Under the pieces are notes generated by a model, which searched no databases, was not told the origin of the DNA, and was given only the letters and a program-made list of their open reading frames with translations. A program made the position numbers and the translations under genes. A DNA stretch of 64,000 nucleotides from Prevotella sp. (GTDB lineage Bacteria; Bacteroidota; Bacteroidia; Bacteroidales; Bacteroidaceae): the NCBI GenBank assembly GCA_017442825.1, contig JAFRYZ010000010.1:1-64000 (forward strand), written 5' to 3'. Shown here piece after piece: positions 27,301 through 34,946 of this stretch (positions within the stretch are counted from its first letter, which is position 1; each line of letters starts with the position of its first letter).

Positions 27301-30300
27301 TCCCATCATCACCGATGCTGACGGCAATGCTCTCGGTATCAAGGAAATGAGCGATGGCAGTGGCCGATATACCACCTACGTGCTCGACGATGAGGAGGAC
27401 ATCCCTGATTATAGCAACTACTTCACCTTTACCTATACTCCGGGTGAGGGTTCTGGCGAGAACTACGAAAAGATTACGATGGATGGCACTATTGACAACA
27501 AGGTGCTGACAGAAGATGCTAATGATGTGGCTGCTGCCGTTGGTGCATACCGTAAGATTACCATTTCAGCAACACCAATTTCCAATTATCAGAGTGCTTT
27601 CACTACAGGTTCTACTGCTGTGACGGCTACTGCCACGATGACCATCATCGAGAAGACCAAGAACCCGCAGATTAATCTCTACTGGGACGCAGCATGCACA
27701 GATACCTATAAAATTACAGAGATTGGTACCGATCCAAGTACTGGTGCTGAGACATGGGGTATTAAATCGACCGTGGCTGAGCAGGCTTCCGATAAGCAGT
27801 GGATTGTCAATCAAGGTGACTTCAGTACTGGTTTCCCCAATGGTCGTATGCTCTATGTTCAGGTGACCAACCCAGGTGACTCCATCTGGTTCTCTTATGG
27901 ACAGAATGAAGAAGCATCAACCATCCCAGCCAATCCGTCTCTCAACAAGAGTAAGCGTATCTTCCAATATCGTCGTGGTATTCCTATCTATATCGACGAT
28001 GACCTCAGTGGCAGCGACTATGTCACTGTCAACATTGTAGCCACATCGTGGAATGCTTCTACTCAGAAGCGCATTCTGAATGGTTCTGTAGCCCGCTTGA
28101 AGTTCCCGATTGTTGCTCACAGCAGACCTGCCGAGCCTACCTACGACCCTGTTTCTCCAGACGCTACTGCTTCTGAGAACAAGGATGGTCGCAAGATTAT
28201 GAATACCTCTGAAAACGTTGTTGCCTACGGTGAGGGTGCCTCAAAGGGTGTAACAGGAAACAACAACCTTGTCTATGGAAAGTTCTCGACGGGGTCAGTA
28301 TATTCAACTGAGCAATTGATTAATGAGGCTAACGTGCAGAAAGGGGAAGACAACGTACCTGTGATTTCAACGGAGGTGGCTAAGCGCCGTTTCACAGCTG
28401 TACAGATAAAAACAGAATCTGCAGGCAACGACTACATCAGTACGCAGACTTACACTGAATACTGGTATCTATATGATACCGATTTGCGTATTAGTCCTGA
28501 GCGCTACGACATCAACATCAACACTCCTACCACCGGGTCTCCATCATATACCGTGACGTGGTATAACAAGAAGACAGGCAAGAATCAAGAGGTGGATAGC
28601 TACGATGACAAGATAACGTATGAGATAGCAAGCCGCAACGGAGCTTCAGATGCAACGCTCAACACTTCAACGGGTATTGTTACTGCTGGTTCTGAGCCTG
28701 GCTGGGTACGTGTAAAGATTACCTATACTGGTGGTGAGCAGCATGGAGGTGTATCTGGTGAACCGCAGTACACCAGTACTACCGACGAGTCGTTTGCATA
28801 CTACTATGTATATATTACTGACCCTGCAACAGAGCAGCCGGTGATTACACCGACTACGCGCAACTTCACAGGTACACTGACCTATACTATCACAGCTCCT
28901 GATGAGTGGGATGTTTATTATACTACAGACGGCACTACACCGGCATACGGGACAGGTACACCGTTGGAGAATACGCAGTCGGTAGAGAACACGATAGGTG
29001 AAGGTATGGCTGTTGATGCTTCTGTTACAGTGAAGGCTATTGCTTATAATCCAAAAAACACTTCGCAGACCAGCGTTGTTGTTTCTGAAACCTATACCAA
29101 GAAGGCAGCCCTGCCCAACCCGATTTTCGATCCGGACGGCACGGTGTCAGGTGGTTACAAGTATAACACCAGCGACCTAACGGTATCGATTGCCTGTGCG
29201 TACGCAGGATCTGTCATCTACTATACCATCGGTGAGAGTTCAAGTATTGACGACCCTGTTATTGGCGCAGAAAATACTTACAGATATTCGGGTTTGAGTA
29301 AGGTGACCGTAACAGGCAATAAATATATTAAGGCTGTAGCCTATGACCCAGAGAATGAAATCTTCAGTAATGTTGTCACTGCATATTACTACTATTCTGA
29401 TAATATGAATCAGCCTTACTTCCAGATTTCCGACAATGGAGGAAATACTTGGACAGGTGAGTACAAGAATGGTGAAACCGTAAATGTTACTCCTTCTACT
29501 CAGATTCGTATCATTGACCCGAACCCGACAAAGGGTACCATCTTCTATACTCTTGACGGAAGTACGCCGGCAGACAATGCTACAACGATGGTCTATACAG
29601 AAGGAAACCCCTTCACCGTAGGTAAGACTACAACGGGTAAGGCTATCACCATCCTGGAAGATGCCCATAGCGATGTGGCAAGTGCTACCTTCACTATGGA
29701 TGCCCGTTACAATGTATGGGAGGCTGTCAATGAAACACTGAACGATGTCACCATCGGCAGTGATACCAAGAAGGGTATCGATGAAAATAACGGATTCGTC
29801 ATCTCTCAGGTCAGCGACCTGCGCGTAGCCAACACCGCAACGAAGGTCAATGCAGCCTCTGTCAGCAATTATGCCCAGCCCTACATCACCGCAACCTTCG
29901 GTGGATACGATAAGAACGACTGGGAGCAGATGGTGATTGCCGATGCTGCTATCGGTACTCCGCTCGACGCAGTAGGAACCTATAACATCCGAAACTCTGG
30001 AAAGAACGGTCTGACAGACTCCAACGATGCTACCAAGTACGTCAACAACGGTAACGCACAGGATGAGACCATGGGCAACTACCACCATGCCTACATGACC
30101 CGAAAGGACGGCAAGACCGACGGCGACACGCCTACCACCCACGACAAGACCTTCACGATGCCTGCAGCAGGAACCTTCGTGCGCTTCGAGCCTGAGAAGG
30201 ACGGCGACCTCACCGTGTGGGTGCTCCAGCAGGGTGCCGTACACTACGAGGACGACCAGTACCTCATTCCGCTCTACATCCGCTTGAAGCCTGTCTATCT

Positions 30301-31663
30301 CCTCGACGAGCAAGGCAAGAGCTATCAGGTGAAGAAGGTGAACGGCGTAGAGCAGCTGTGGAGTGCCGCCCGTCTGAGTGAGAACTGGAGCAAGCTACAG
30401 GCTACGGCTGCCGCCAACAGTGGTGCTGGTGCCTGGGCTGACTACACCAGAGAGGGCGGTACGCTGGGCGATTATATCTACCTGAACAAGGAGACGGGTG
30501 AGGTTACTACCAGCAAACCCGGCGACTACTCTACCACCAAGTATAAGGAGATGGAGAACAAAGGTCCCAACCGTGCTGAGTCGCAGACCATCTTCAACCT
30601 CTTCCAGGCCGACCTCGACAAGAACCACGTGCAGCCTGGCGACCCCATCAAGCCCTTCGCCGTACATACCGGCACGCCGATAGCCCTGAACAACGGCAAG
30701 TTTGTCGACAGCAGCGACGACGGCACCGGCTACGTACTGGCTTCGGGAGGCTATGCCAAGTATACCTTCGAACTGAAGGCAGGAAAGACCTACTACTTCC
30801 TTGCCACCAACACCAAAGTGGGCATCCGCGGATTCCAGTTTGTTCCCACCGAGACCGGCACTCGTCCGGAGGTGGAGATTGTGAAGACCAGTTCCAATGT
30901 CAAGGTTGACAACACCGAGATGACTCTTGACGAGGCAATTACTCAATGCAAGGATAAGACCGTCAACGTGACCCTGACCGGCCGTAATTTCACCACTAAC
31001 TGGACAACACTTGTACTGCCGTTCAGCGTCAGTGTGGCTCAGATAGAGAAGGTGTTTGGCGCACAGACTGACATCATCCACTTCGACGACATCACGGCAG
31101 ATACTAATGCTGACGTGCTGAACCTGAAACGTCACTGGTACAAGATGATTGTTGCCGGTACGCCAGTACTCATCAAGCCTACCGTTGCAGTCAACGAACC
31201 GAAGTTTGAAGGCGTACAACTGGAGACCAGCGTCGTAGACGAAATCCTGCCGAAGACACGTCAGGATTACAAGATGACAGGAACTATGGTGAGGGCTGAA
31301 GGTGCTCTGCAGCCGCGCGACTACTATGTCAACAGTTCGGGTAACATCACCTGGCTCAACAGCAGCAATGCTACTGCCGTGAATAGCGGCTACGGATGGT
31401 TCAAGAAGATCAATGCTGATATCACTGCACGTCCGATGACGCTACGCTACAGTTCCTTCCTCGAAGACATCAACTACGAAGACGAGGACAATGTCACCAC
31501 CGACCTGCGCATTGCCGTCTATGAGAACATGGGCGTCAACACCTTCGGTGAAGACGATACCATCTACAACCTCAACGGCATCAAGGTGGGCACGGGTGCC
31601 ACCTTACAACAGCTGCCGAAGGGTGTGTACATCGTCAACGGCAAGAAAGTGGCGATTAAGTAA
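24305..31663 (+). CDS. 2452-aa surface protein with Ig-like and chitobiase-C-type repeats
   Basis: A very large secreted protein. From ATG 24305 it begins MRKIQSLRKLLPLVGGG and has a hydrophobic signal core (ITLFMLMFVSAHAGWA). The GGG is encoded by a G9 tract. Many beta-rich repeats follow. Several carry TAS/TxTY Ig-like words (GVATITAAFSGNDFYNA near 405; GTAVVTASAAASTYFSAA near 665). Two copies of the CHB_HEX_C_1 fold have VYYTTDGTTPAYGTG near 1532 and IFYTLDGSTPADN near 1745. The last 300 residues (TTLVLPFSVSVAQIEKVFG) are a common Prevotella module, ending KGVYIVNGKKVAIK. Probably an adhesin or glycan-binding surface protein; no catalytic domain was recognised. The 69-aa gene follows 27 bp later. 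Confidence 0.85.
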   Translation: MRKIQSLRKLLPLVGGGNRSVFLRITLFMLMFVSAHAGWADTTIKTLDFTSWTEQSSIDDGSTINGCYFKGAGSTITNSDGLAFSNNMKVNNYYVAIPLENINGSITVTITGVNRPSLRYAISSNAGTITEYNDITRPSSGTSVTFTVSDISSSSTYLCLGRNGSGNTIKTVTVTTPDAASLIQQTISIADLRFDHYIYNPSRTNIAGFNITTSGWQSNTNTSSSPYTYSLLLGSSSLSDNAITISTNSDNSARKIKQIVLIGANGNGTFTNTTPSSSDTYGTTNADQIVWQNETGANSVTISLTCTDRPAISEIWVYTDAAMTWSKQNVTLAFSPASGSANVEQTDYSIDGRVVISGTSEYFRPDDFSASSVTNSGSAATFNQYHVSTGKVGIDTGSSAGVATITAAFSGNDFYNAATSGTYTLNIVDASTHTASITVDDMRFSKTANSDGLSAAKGLNRTLGGFAFTFEGADGLKYNNGDGIYIRKSGTSYGKITITPQKSSEGTITITRVDITTNAGYTDGTVSVNGGSDIYINGVSSYTFDNLTGETFTMEAKDGTGDEDKLYITGFTIYYTDPSGVINTTNVTPVITFSKASDSIESGGSYTSPTITTTPANFDISASSSNTNVATVSLTNWANSGTLVTLQGESGTAVVTASAAASTYFSAATDATYTVTVAEASSEESEKWNFTTLNVANTITNDTGWNGETGWSQSGDYYQNVFTSSDNSSQSAYAPESPSQLQDLKFGRKNSSGLAAGQIRLYSSYMQFRNSSIWVEVPVSTTSDKVIVTFDGGNNTTQAGFDIFNATVEGDATATSITSDATQTTVTLEATADAVSAGYVRLQCNKSNVKLYRIQVSTETRGTLTMRDTSNSYEKNVGTGTTSSTDNHFNHRVLFTPSDALTYANDATNITVTSTDPTVLDVSSSYIMQGSFGQSSSFYIGNIIPKKAGTAELVISFAGNNDYKPTSYTSQTYTVYGPTEFLVQVEDQEIQQGQFSLITPIITDADGNALGIKEMSDGSGRYTTYVLDDEEDIPDYSNYFTFTYTPGEGSGENYEKITMDGTIDNKVLTEDANDVAAAVGAYRKITISATPISNYQSAFTTGSTAVTATATMTIIEKTKNPQINLYWDAACTDTYKITEIGTDPSTGAETWGIKSTVAEQASDKQWIVNQGDFSTGFPNGRMLYVQVTNPGDSIWFSYGQNEEASTIPANPSLNKSKRIFQYRRGIPIYIDDDLSGSDYVTVNIVATSWNASTQKRILNGSVARLKFPIVAHSRPAEPTYDPVSPDATASENKDGRKIMNTSENVVAYGEGASKGVTGNNNLVYGKFSTGSVYSTEQLINEANVQKGEDNVPVISTEVAKRRFTAVQIKTESAGNDYISTQTYTEYWYLYDTDLRISPERYDININTPTTGSPSYTVTWYNKKTGKNQEVDSYDDKITYEIASRNGASDATLNTSTGIVTAGSEPGWVRVKITYTGGEQHGGVSGEPQYTSTTDESFAYYYVYITDPATEQPVITPTTRNFTGTLTYTITAPDEWDVYYTTDGTTPAYGTGTPLENTQSVENTIGEGMAVDASVTVKAIAYNPKNTSQTSVVVSETYTKKAALPNPIFDPDGTVSGGYKYNTSDLTVSIACAYAGSVIYYTIGESSSIDDPVIGAENTYRYSGLSKVTVTGNKYIKAVAYDPENEIFSNVVTAYYYYSDNMNQPYFQISDNGGNTWTGEYKNGETVNVTPSTQIRIIDPNPTKGTIFYTLDGSTPADNATTMVYTEGNPFTVGKTTTGKAITILEDAHSDVASATFTMDARYNVWEAVNETLNDVTIGSDTKKGIDENNGFVISQVSDLRVANTATKVNAASVSNYAQPYITATFGGYDKNDWEQMVIADAAIGTPLDAVGTYNIRNSGKNGLTDSNDATKYVNNGNAQDETMGNYHHAYMTRKDGKTDGDTPTTHDKTFTMPAAGTFVRFEPEKDGDLTVWVLQQGAVHYEDDQYLIPLYIRLKPVYLLDEQGKSYQVKKVNGVEQLWSAARLSENWSKLQATAAANSGAGAWADYTREGGTLGDYIYLNKETGEVTTSKPGDYSTTKYKEMENKGPNRAESQTIFNLFQADLDKNHVQPGDPIKPFAVHTGTPIALNNGKFVDSSDDGTGYVLASGGYAKYTFELKAGKTYYFLATNTKVGIRGFQFVPTETGTRPEVEIVKTSSNVKVDNTEMTLDEAITQCKDKTVNVTLTGRNFTTNWTTLVLPFSVSVAQIEKVFGAQTDIIHFDDITADTNADVLNLKRHWYKMIVAGTPVLIKPTVAVNEPKFEGVQLETSVVDEILPKTRQDYKMTGTMVRAEGALQPRDYYVNSSGNITWLNSSNATAVNSGYGWFKKINADITARPMTLRYSSFLEDINYEDEDNVTTDLRIAVYENMGVNTFGEDDTIYNLNGIKVGTGATLQQLPKGVYIVNGKKVAIK
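24347..24355 (+). repeat. G9 homopolymer in the signal-peptide region of the giant protein
   Basis: Nine consecutive Gs encode Gly15-Gly17, before the hydrophobic core of the signal peptide. A one-base slip would end translation early, so the tract could switch the protein on and off. Here it is in frame. Confidence 0.85.
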
Positions 31664-31690
31664 AGGTAAAAAAGTAAACGACGAACGAAA

Positions 31691-31900
31691 ATGAAAAAGA
31701 CATATTTAAGTCCTCTGACGGAAACTATCCAGATGGTGGAACGCTCTCAAATCATGAAGATTTCAGGGCAAGAAACTACTACCGTTGCCGGAAGCACAGA
31801 CCCCAATTCTAATAACCAGGGTCCTAATATCGACTACGAAGGCGGCAACGGCGATATGGCACGCCGTAGCTTCAACCTTTGGGACGATACCGACTGGTAA
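31691..31900 (+). CDS. 69-aa partner of the giant surface protein
   Basis: A short protein beginning MKKTYLSPLTETIQMVERSQ and ending SFNLWDDTDW. It has no signal peptide and is rich in Asn/Gly/Asp in the middle (STDPNSNNQGPNIDYEGGNG). It lies 27 bp after the giant gene and before a strong terminator, so the two form one operon. Similar short proteins beginning MKK-Y-xP are often seen beside large Prevotella surface proteins, but I know no function. It may be a bacteriocin-like or regulatory peptide, or a chaperone; undetermined. Confidence 0.75.
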   Translation: MKKTYLSPLTETIQMVERSQIMKISGQETTTVAGSTDPNSNNQGPNIDYEGGNGDMARRSFNLWDDTDW

Positions 31901-31954
31901 TCCCCCCATTTAGTTTTGGCACTTATGAGTGTATTTATTATATTTGAGTATTTT

Positions 31955-31990
31955 GGAGTCCTACGCTTTGAAGCGTGGGACTCTTTTTTT
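31955..31990 (+). terminator. Terminator of the giant-protein operon
   Basis: GAGTC..ACGCTT-tg-AAGCGT..GACTC stem followed by seven Ts at 31984-31990, about 55 bp after the stop of the 69-aa gene. Confidence 0.9.
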
Positions 31991-32157
31991 CATAGTGGTG
32001 AAGTCTTCACCGTTTCCCCGCGGTTTCATGGCGATTGTCAATAATTCCCCCCCTTTTTGTCAATCCTTGCACGCCCCTGTGTGTGTTGTCTTTTTATCTT
32101 TGCAGCCAGAAAATCTTCAATGCGTTAAACAATAATTGGCAAAAGAAGGAAGCATAG

Positions 32158-32212
32158 GTAACTGCTCAGCTCACCACGCTGGCTCCGCGAGCGTGGTGAG
32201 CTGAGCAGTTAC
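32158..32212. repeat. Perfect 23-bp inverted repeat with 9-nt loop
   Basis: The arm at 32158-32180 (beginning GTAACTGCTCAGCTC, ending CACGCT) is fully complementary to 32190-32212, with loop GGCTCCGCG. No T-run follows, so it is not a standard terminator. It lies between the plus-strand giant operon and the minus-strand gene ending at 32245. Confidence 0.9.
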
Positions 32213-32240
32213 AAGTGTAGGCAGAGACTACCGTAGCACC

Positions 32241-32276
32241 CTTTTTACTTTTTTACCTTTTTACTTTTTTTACCCT
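32241..32276. repeat. AAAAGTAAAAAGG words at the 3-prime end of the 301-aa gene
   Basis: Three imperfect copies of (A)nAGTAAAAAGG on the minus strand. They encode the C-terminal KKSKKVKK and the stop. Slippage would change the tail or frame. Confidence 0.7.
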
Positions 32277-33150
32277 TGCCGAAAGCGGGATGGGAAGCCA
32301 TGGGAGCAGCCTTGATGGTGAACGGCAGGCGGAAGCTGTCGCGCGAGTCGGCTTCGGGTTTTCCGGTAGAGAAATTCTTAGCGGTAGCGAAGAGGGAGAT
32401 ATCTACCTCGTAGGTGGCAGCAACACCCTTGGCTGGGAATGTCGGGTTCTTGATGGTGAGCTGAACGACGGCAGGCTTGCCGCTGCTGGCAGGAACGATG
32501 TCGTAGGCAACCATCTGGTCGGCAGGACTATAGGCGGTGAAGCTCAGGCTGTCTTTTGCCCATGTGTCTAATGGTGTTGCAGTAACCTCGACAACGGCTT
32601 CGCTAGCTGAGGACGAGAGCGTGCGTGCCGATACCGACCAGTCGTCGATGCGCGTGCCGTAGCCTTGCAAGCCGGATGCTACGAGCTTCACGGGACGGCT
32701 GAGGAAGTTCTCCTTGGTCTCCACCTCAACGACGGCTTGCTTCTCCACCTCTTTGACCATGCCGGGACCGTCGAGCATCTGTTCGCCATTGGGCAATTCG
32801 ACGCGGCGTTCCAGTACCCTTACCTGCTGGAAAATGTTGGAAACATCGACACGGTAGCCCTTGTCGCTGCGCTCTCCGTCCTTGATTTTCTCGCCGTTCA
32901 CGGTGATGTCGGCATCTTTCATCGGTGCTTCGAACTGCAGTTCTGCATGTTCAAACTTGTTTTCAACAATGCCGATGCAGCGATATCGGCACTCCTTGCC
33001 CTTCATCTTCTTGGCAAGGGCTGGCGTGACCTTGTTCCAATTCTTTCCGTCCTGTGAACAAATCCAGCCCTCCAGGGGCACTTCCTGACGTTGTGCCATC
33101 GATGAAATGGCACAAAACAACATTAAAACTAAGATTTTCGTTCTGTTCAT
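32245..33150 (-). CDS. Secreted protein of unknown function with repeat-encoded basic tail
   Basis: A 301-residue protein with a signal peptide (MNRTKILVLMLFCAISSMAQ) and a beta-rich mature part. No family is recognised. It has short Ig-like segments (KFEHAELQFEAPMKDADITV; AEVVVEVTATPL-like). The C-terminal KGKKSKKVKK is encoded by the AAAAGTAAAAAGG word array at 32245-32276, an intergenic-type repeat that has entered the reading frame. It is divergent from cysS. A cell-surface or periplasmic role is likely only because of the signal peptide. Confidence 0.75.
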   Translation of the reverse strand: MNRTKILVLMLFCAISSMAQRQEVPLEGWICSQDGKNWNKVTPALAKKMKGKECRYRCIGIVENKFEHAELQFEAPMKDADITVNGEKIKDGERSDKGYRVDVSNIFQQVRVLERRVELPNGEQMLDGPGMVKEVEKQAVVEVETKENFLSRPVKLVASGLQGYGTRIDDWSVSARTLSSSASEAVVEVTATPLDTWAKDSLSFTAYSPADQMVAYDIVPASSGKPAVVQLTIKNPTFPAKGVAATYEVDISLFATAKNFSTGKPEADSRDSFRLPFTIKAAPMASHPAFGKGKKSKKVKK

Positions 33151-33178
33151 AGTTGTATAGGTTTATGATTTTCTTTTG

Positions 33179-33186
33179 CAAAAATA
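33179..33186 (-). promoter_or_regulatory. -7 box (TATTTTTG) of the 301-aa gene
   Basis: Full TAnnTTTG match about 29 nt upstream of the ATG at 33150. It faces away from the cysS promoter at 33209. Confidence 0.45.
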
Positions 33187-33208
33187 ATGGTTTTTCTGCA
33201 AAACCTAT

Positions 33209-33216
33209 TATCTTTG
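33209..33216 (+). promoter_or_regulatory. -7 box (TATCTTTG) of cysS
   Basis: Full TAnnTTTG match. The leader of about 100 nt between it and cysS consists almost entirely of AATTCATA/AATTCACA repeats (33234-33316). Confidence 0.55.
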
Positions 33217-33233
33217 CACGCAAATTTTTCACT

Positions 33234-33316
33234 TCACAATTCATAATTCACAATTCATAATTAACAATTCATAATTCACAATTCATAATACACAATTCAT
33301 AATTCATAATTCATAA
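33234..33316. repeat. AATTCATA/AATTCACA tandem array in the cysS leader
   Basis: At least nine imperfect copies of CACAATTCATAATT-type units fill the space from just after the cysS promoter to 7 nt before the ATG at 33324. Related arrays occur at 37118-37156 and 50418-50456. Confidence 0.85.
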
Positions 33317-33323
33317 GTGATAT

Positions 33324-34814
33324 ATGGAACAGGTTCTTTTGATTTATAATACACTGACGCGCCGCAAGGAGCGTTTCGAGCCTATCAACGCCCCGCATGT
33401 GGGCATGTATGTGTGCGGACCGACGGTCTATGGCGATCCGCATCTGGGACATGCCCGTCCTGCCATTACCTTTGACGTGCTGTTCCGCTATCTGAAGCAC
33501 TTGGGCTACAAGGTGCGCTACGTGAGGAATATCACCGATGTGGGACACTTGGAGCATGATGCCGACGAGGGCGAGGACAAGATTGCCAAGAAAGCACGGC
33601 TGGAACAGCTGGAGCCGATGGAGATAGCACAGTACTACACAAACCGCTACCACGAGGCGATGGATGCCCTCGGCGTGCTGCGCCCCAGCATAGAACCACA
33701 TGCCACGGGTCACATCATCGAGCAGGAGCAGCTGGTGAAGGAGATTATCAACAACGGGTTTGCATACGAGTCGAACGGGAGCATCTACTTCGACATCGAG
33801 GCTTACAACAAGAAGTATAAGTACGGCATTCTCTCTGGTCGCTCGTTAGAGAACATCAAGGATGCCAGTCGCGAACTGGACGGCGTGGGCGAAAAGCACC
33901 ATCAGGCTGACTTCGCCTTGTGGAAGAAGGCTTCGCCGGAGCACATCATGCGGTGGCCGTCACCCTGGAGCGACGGCTTCCCTGGCTGGCACTGTGAGTG
34001 TACGGCTATGGGCCGTAAGTACTTGGGTCGCCAGTTCGACATCCACGGCGGCGGCATGGACCTCATCTTCCCTCACCATGAGTGTGAGATAGCTCAGGCG
34101 GTAGCTTCGCAGGGTGAGCCTATGGTGAAGTACTGGATGCACAACAACATGATTACCATCAACGGGCAGAAGATGGGTAAGTCGCTTGGCAACTTCATCA
34201 CCCTGGAACAGTTCTTTACCGGCAACCATGAGTCGCTGACACAGGCTTACTCGCCCATGACGATACGCTTCTTCATCCTTTCGGCTCACTATCGCGGAAC
34301 GGTAGACTTCTCTAACGAAGCATTACAGGCAAGCGAGAAGGGGCTGGAGAAACTGCTGACGGCGCTTGCCGATCTGGAGCGCGTGCCGGTATCGGCTCAG
34401 TGTGATGCCGAGACGGAGCGTGTGGTGAAGGGCTTGCGCCGGAAGTGCTACGATGCGATGAACGACGACCTTGCCACTCCACAGGTCATCAGCCATCTCT
34501 TCGAGGCTTGTTCCGTAGTCAACAAACTCGTAGACCATAAGGCTACCATCTGTGCCGACTGCCTGAAGGAGCTGAGCGAGACGATGCACCTCTTCGTAGA
34601 GGAGATTCTGGGACTGAAGAGCGAACACGGCAATAACAACGATGCCCGTGAGGAGGCTTTCGGAAAGGTTGTCGACATGGTCCTCGACCTGCGTGCCAAG
34701 GCAAAGGCTGCCAAGGACTGGGCTACGAGCGACCAGATTCGTGACGAGCTGGCTGCTGCCGGCTTCGAGGTGAAGGACACCAAGGACGGTGTGACGTGGA
34801 AATTGAACAAATAG
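33324..34814 (+). CDS. cysS: Cysteinyl-tRNA synthetase
   Basis: A 496-residue class I synthetase that charges tRNA-Cys. The zinc-binding [10 protein letters not shown] precedes the HIGH-type [10 protein letters not shown] (about 37-45). [15 protein letters not shown] and HHECEIAQA supply further zinc ligands. KMGKS at about 283-287 is the KMSKS-type loop. The length matches the family. It is the first gene after its promoter and is monocistronic; the S46 peptidase gene converges from the other side. Confidence 0.97.
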   Translation: MEQVLLIYNTLTRRKERFEPINAPHVGMYVCGPTVYGDPHLGHARPAITFDVLFRYLKHLGYKVRYVRNITDVGHLEHDADEGEDKIAKKARLEQLEPMEIAQYYTNRYHEAMDALGVLRPSIEPHATGHIIEQEQLVKEIINNGFAYESNGSIYFDIEAYNKKYKYGILSGRSLENIKDASRELDGVGEKHHQADFALWKKASPEHIMRWPSPWSDGFPGWHCECTAMGRKYLGRQFDIHGGGMDLIFPHHECEIAQAVASQGEPMVKYWMHNNMITINGQKMGKSLGNFITLEQFFTGNHESLTQAYSPMTIRFFILSAHYRGTVDFSNEALQASEKGLEKLLTALADLERVPVSAQCDAETERVVKGLRRKCYDAMNDDLATPQVISHLFEACSVVNKLVDHKATICADCLKELSETMHLFVEEILGLKSEHGNNNDAREEAFGKVVDMVLDLRAKAKAAKDWATSDQIRDELAAAGFEVKDTKDGVTWKLNK

Positions 34815-34861
34815 GTTAAGGAGTTAAGGGAATTAAAGAAGTTAAAGAAGTTTTTGTAGTT

Positions 34862-34927
34862 AAGAAGTTAAGCCGATAGACTTATCAGCTGTAGACTCAG
34901 TTGGTAAAACTATCGGCTTAACTTCTT
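34862..34927. repeat. 18-bp inverted repeat between cysS and the S46 gene
   Basis: AAGAAGTTAAGCCGATAG (34862-34879) is exactly complementary to 34910-34927. AAGAAGTTAA words flank it on both sides (34815-34860). It lies between convergent genes and may act as a bidirectional transcription stop, though the T-runs are weak. Confidence 0.8.
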
Positions 34928-34946
34928 TAACTTCTTAACTACTAAA

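Noticed and set aside
29240..30313. 357-codon open frame opposite the giant surface gene (also one at 30395-31219)
   Set aside because: Shadows of a repetitive Thr/Asp/Gly-rich coding strand; no recognisable domains.
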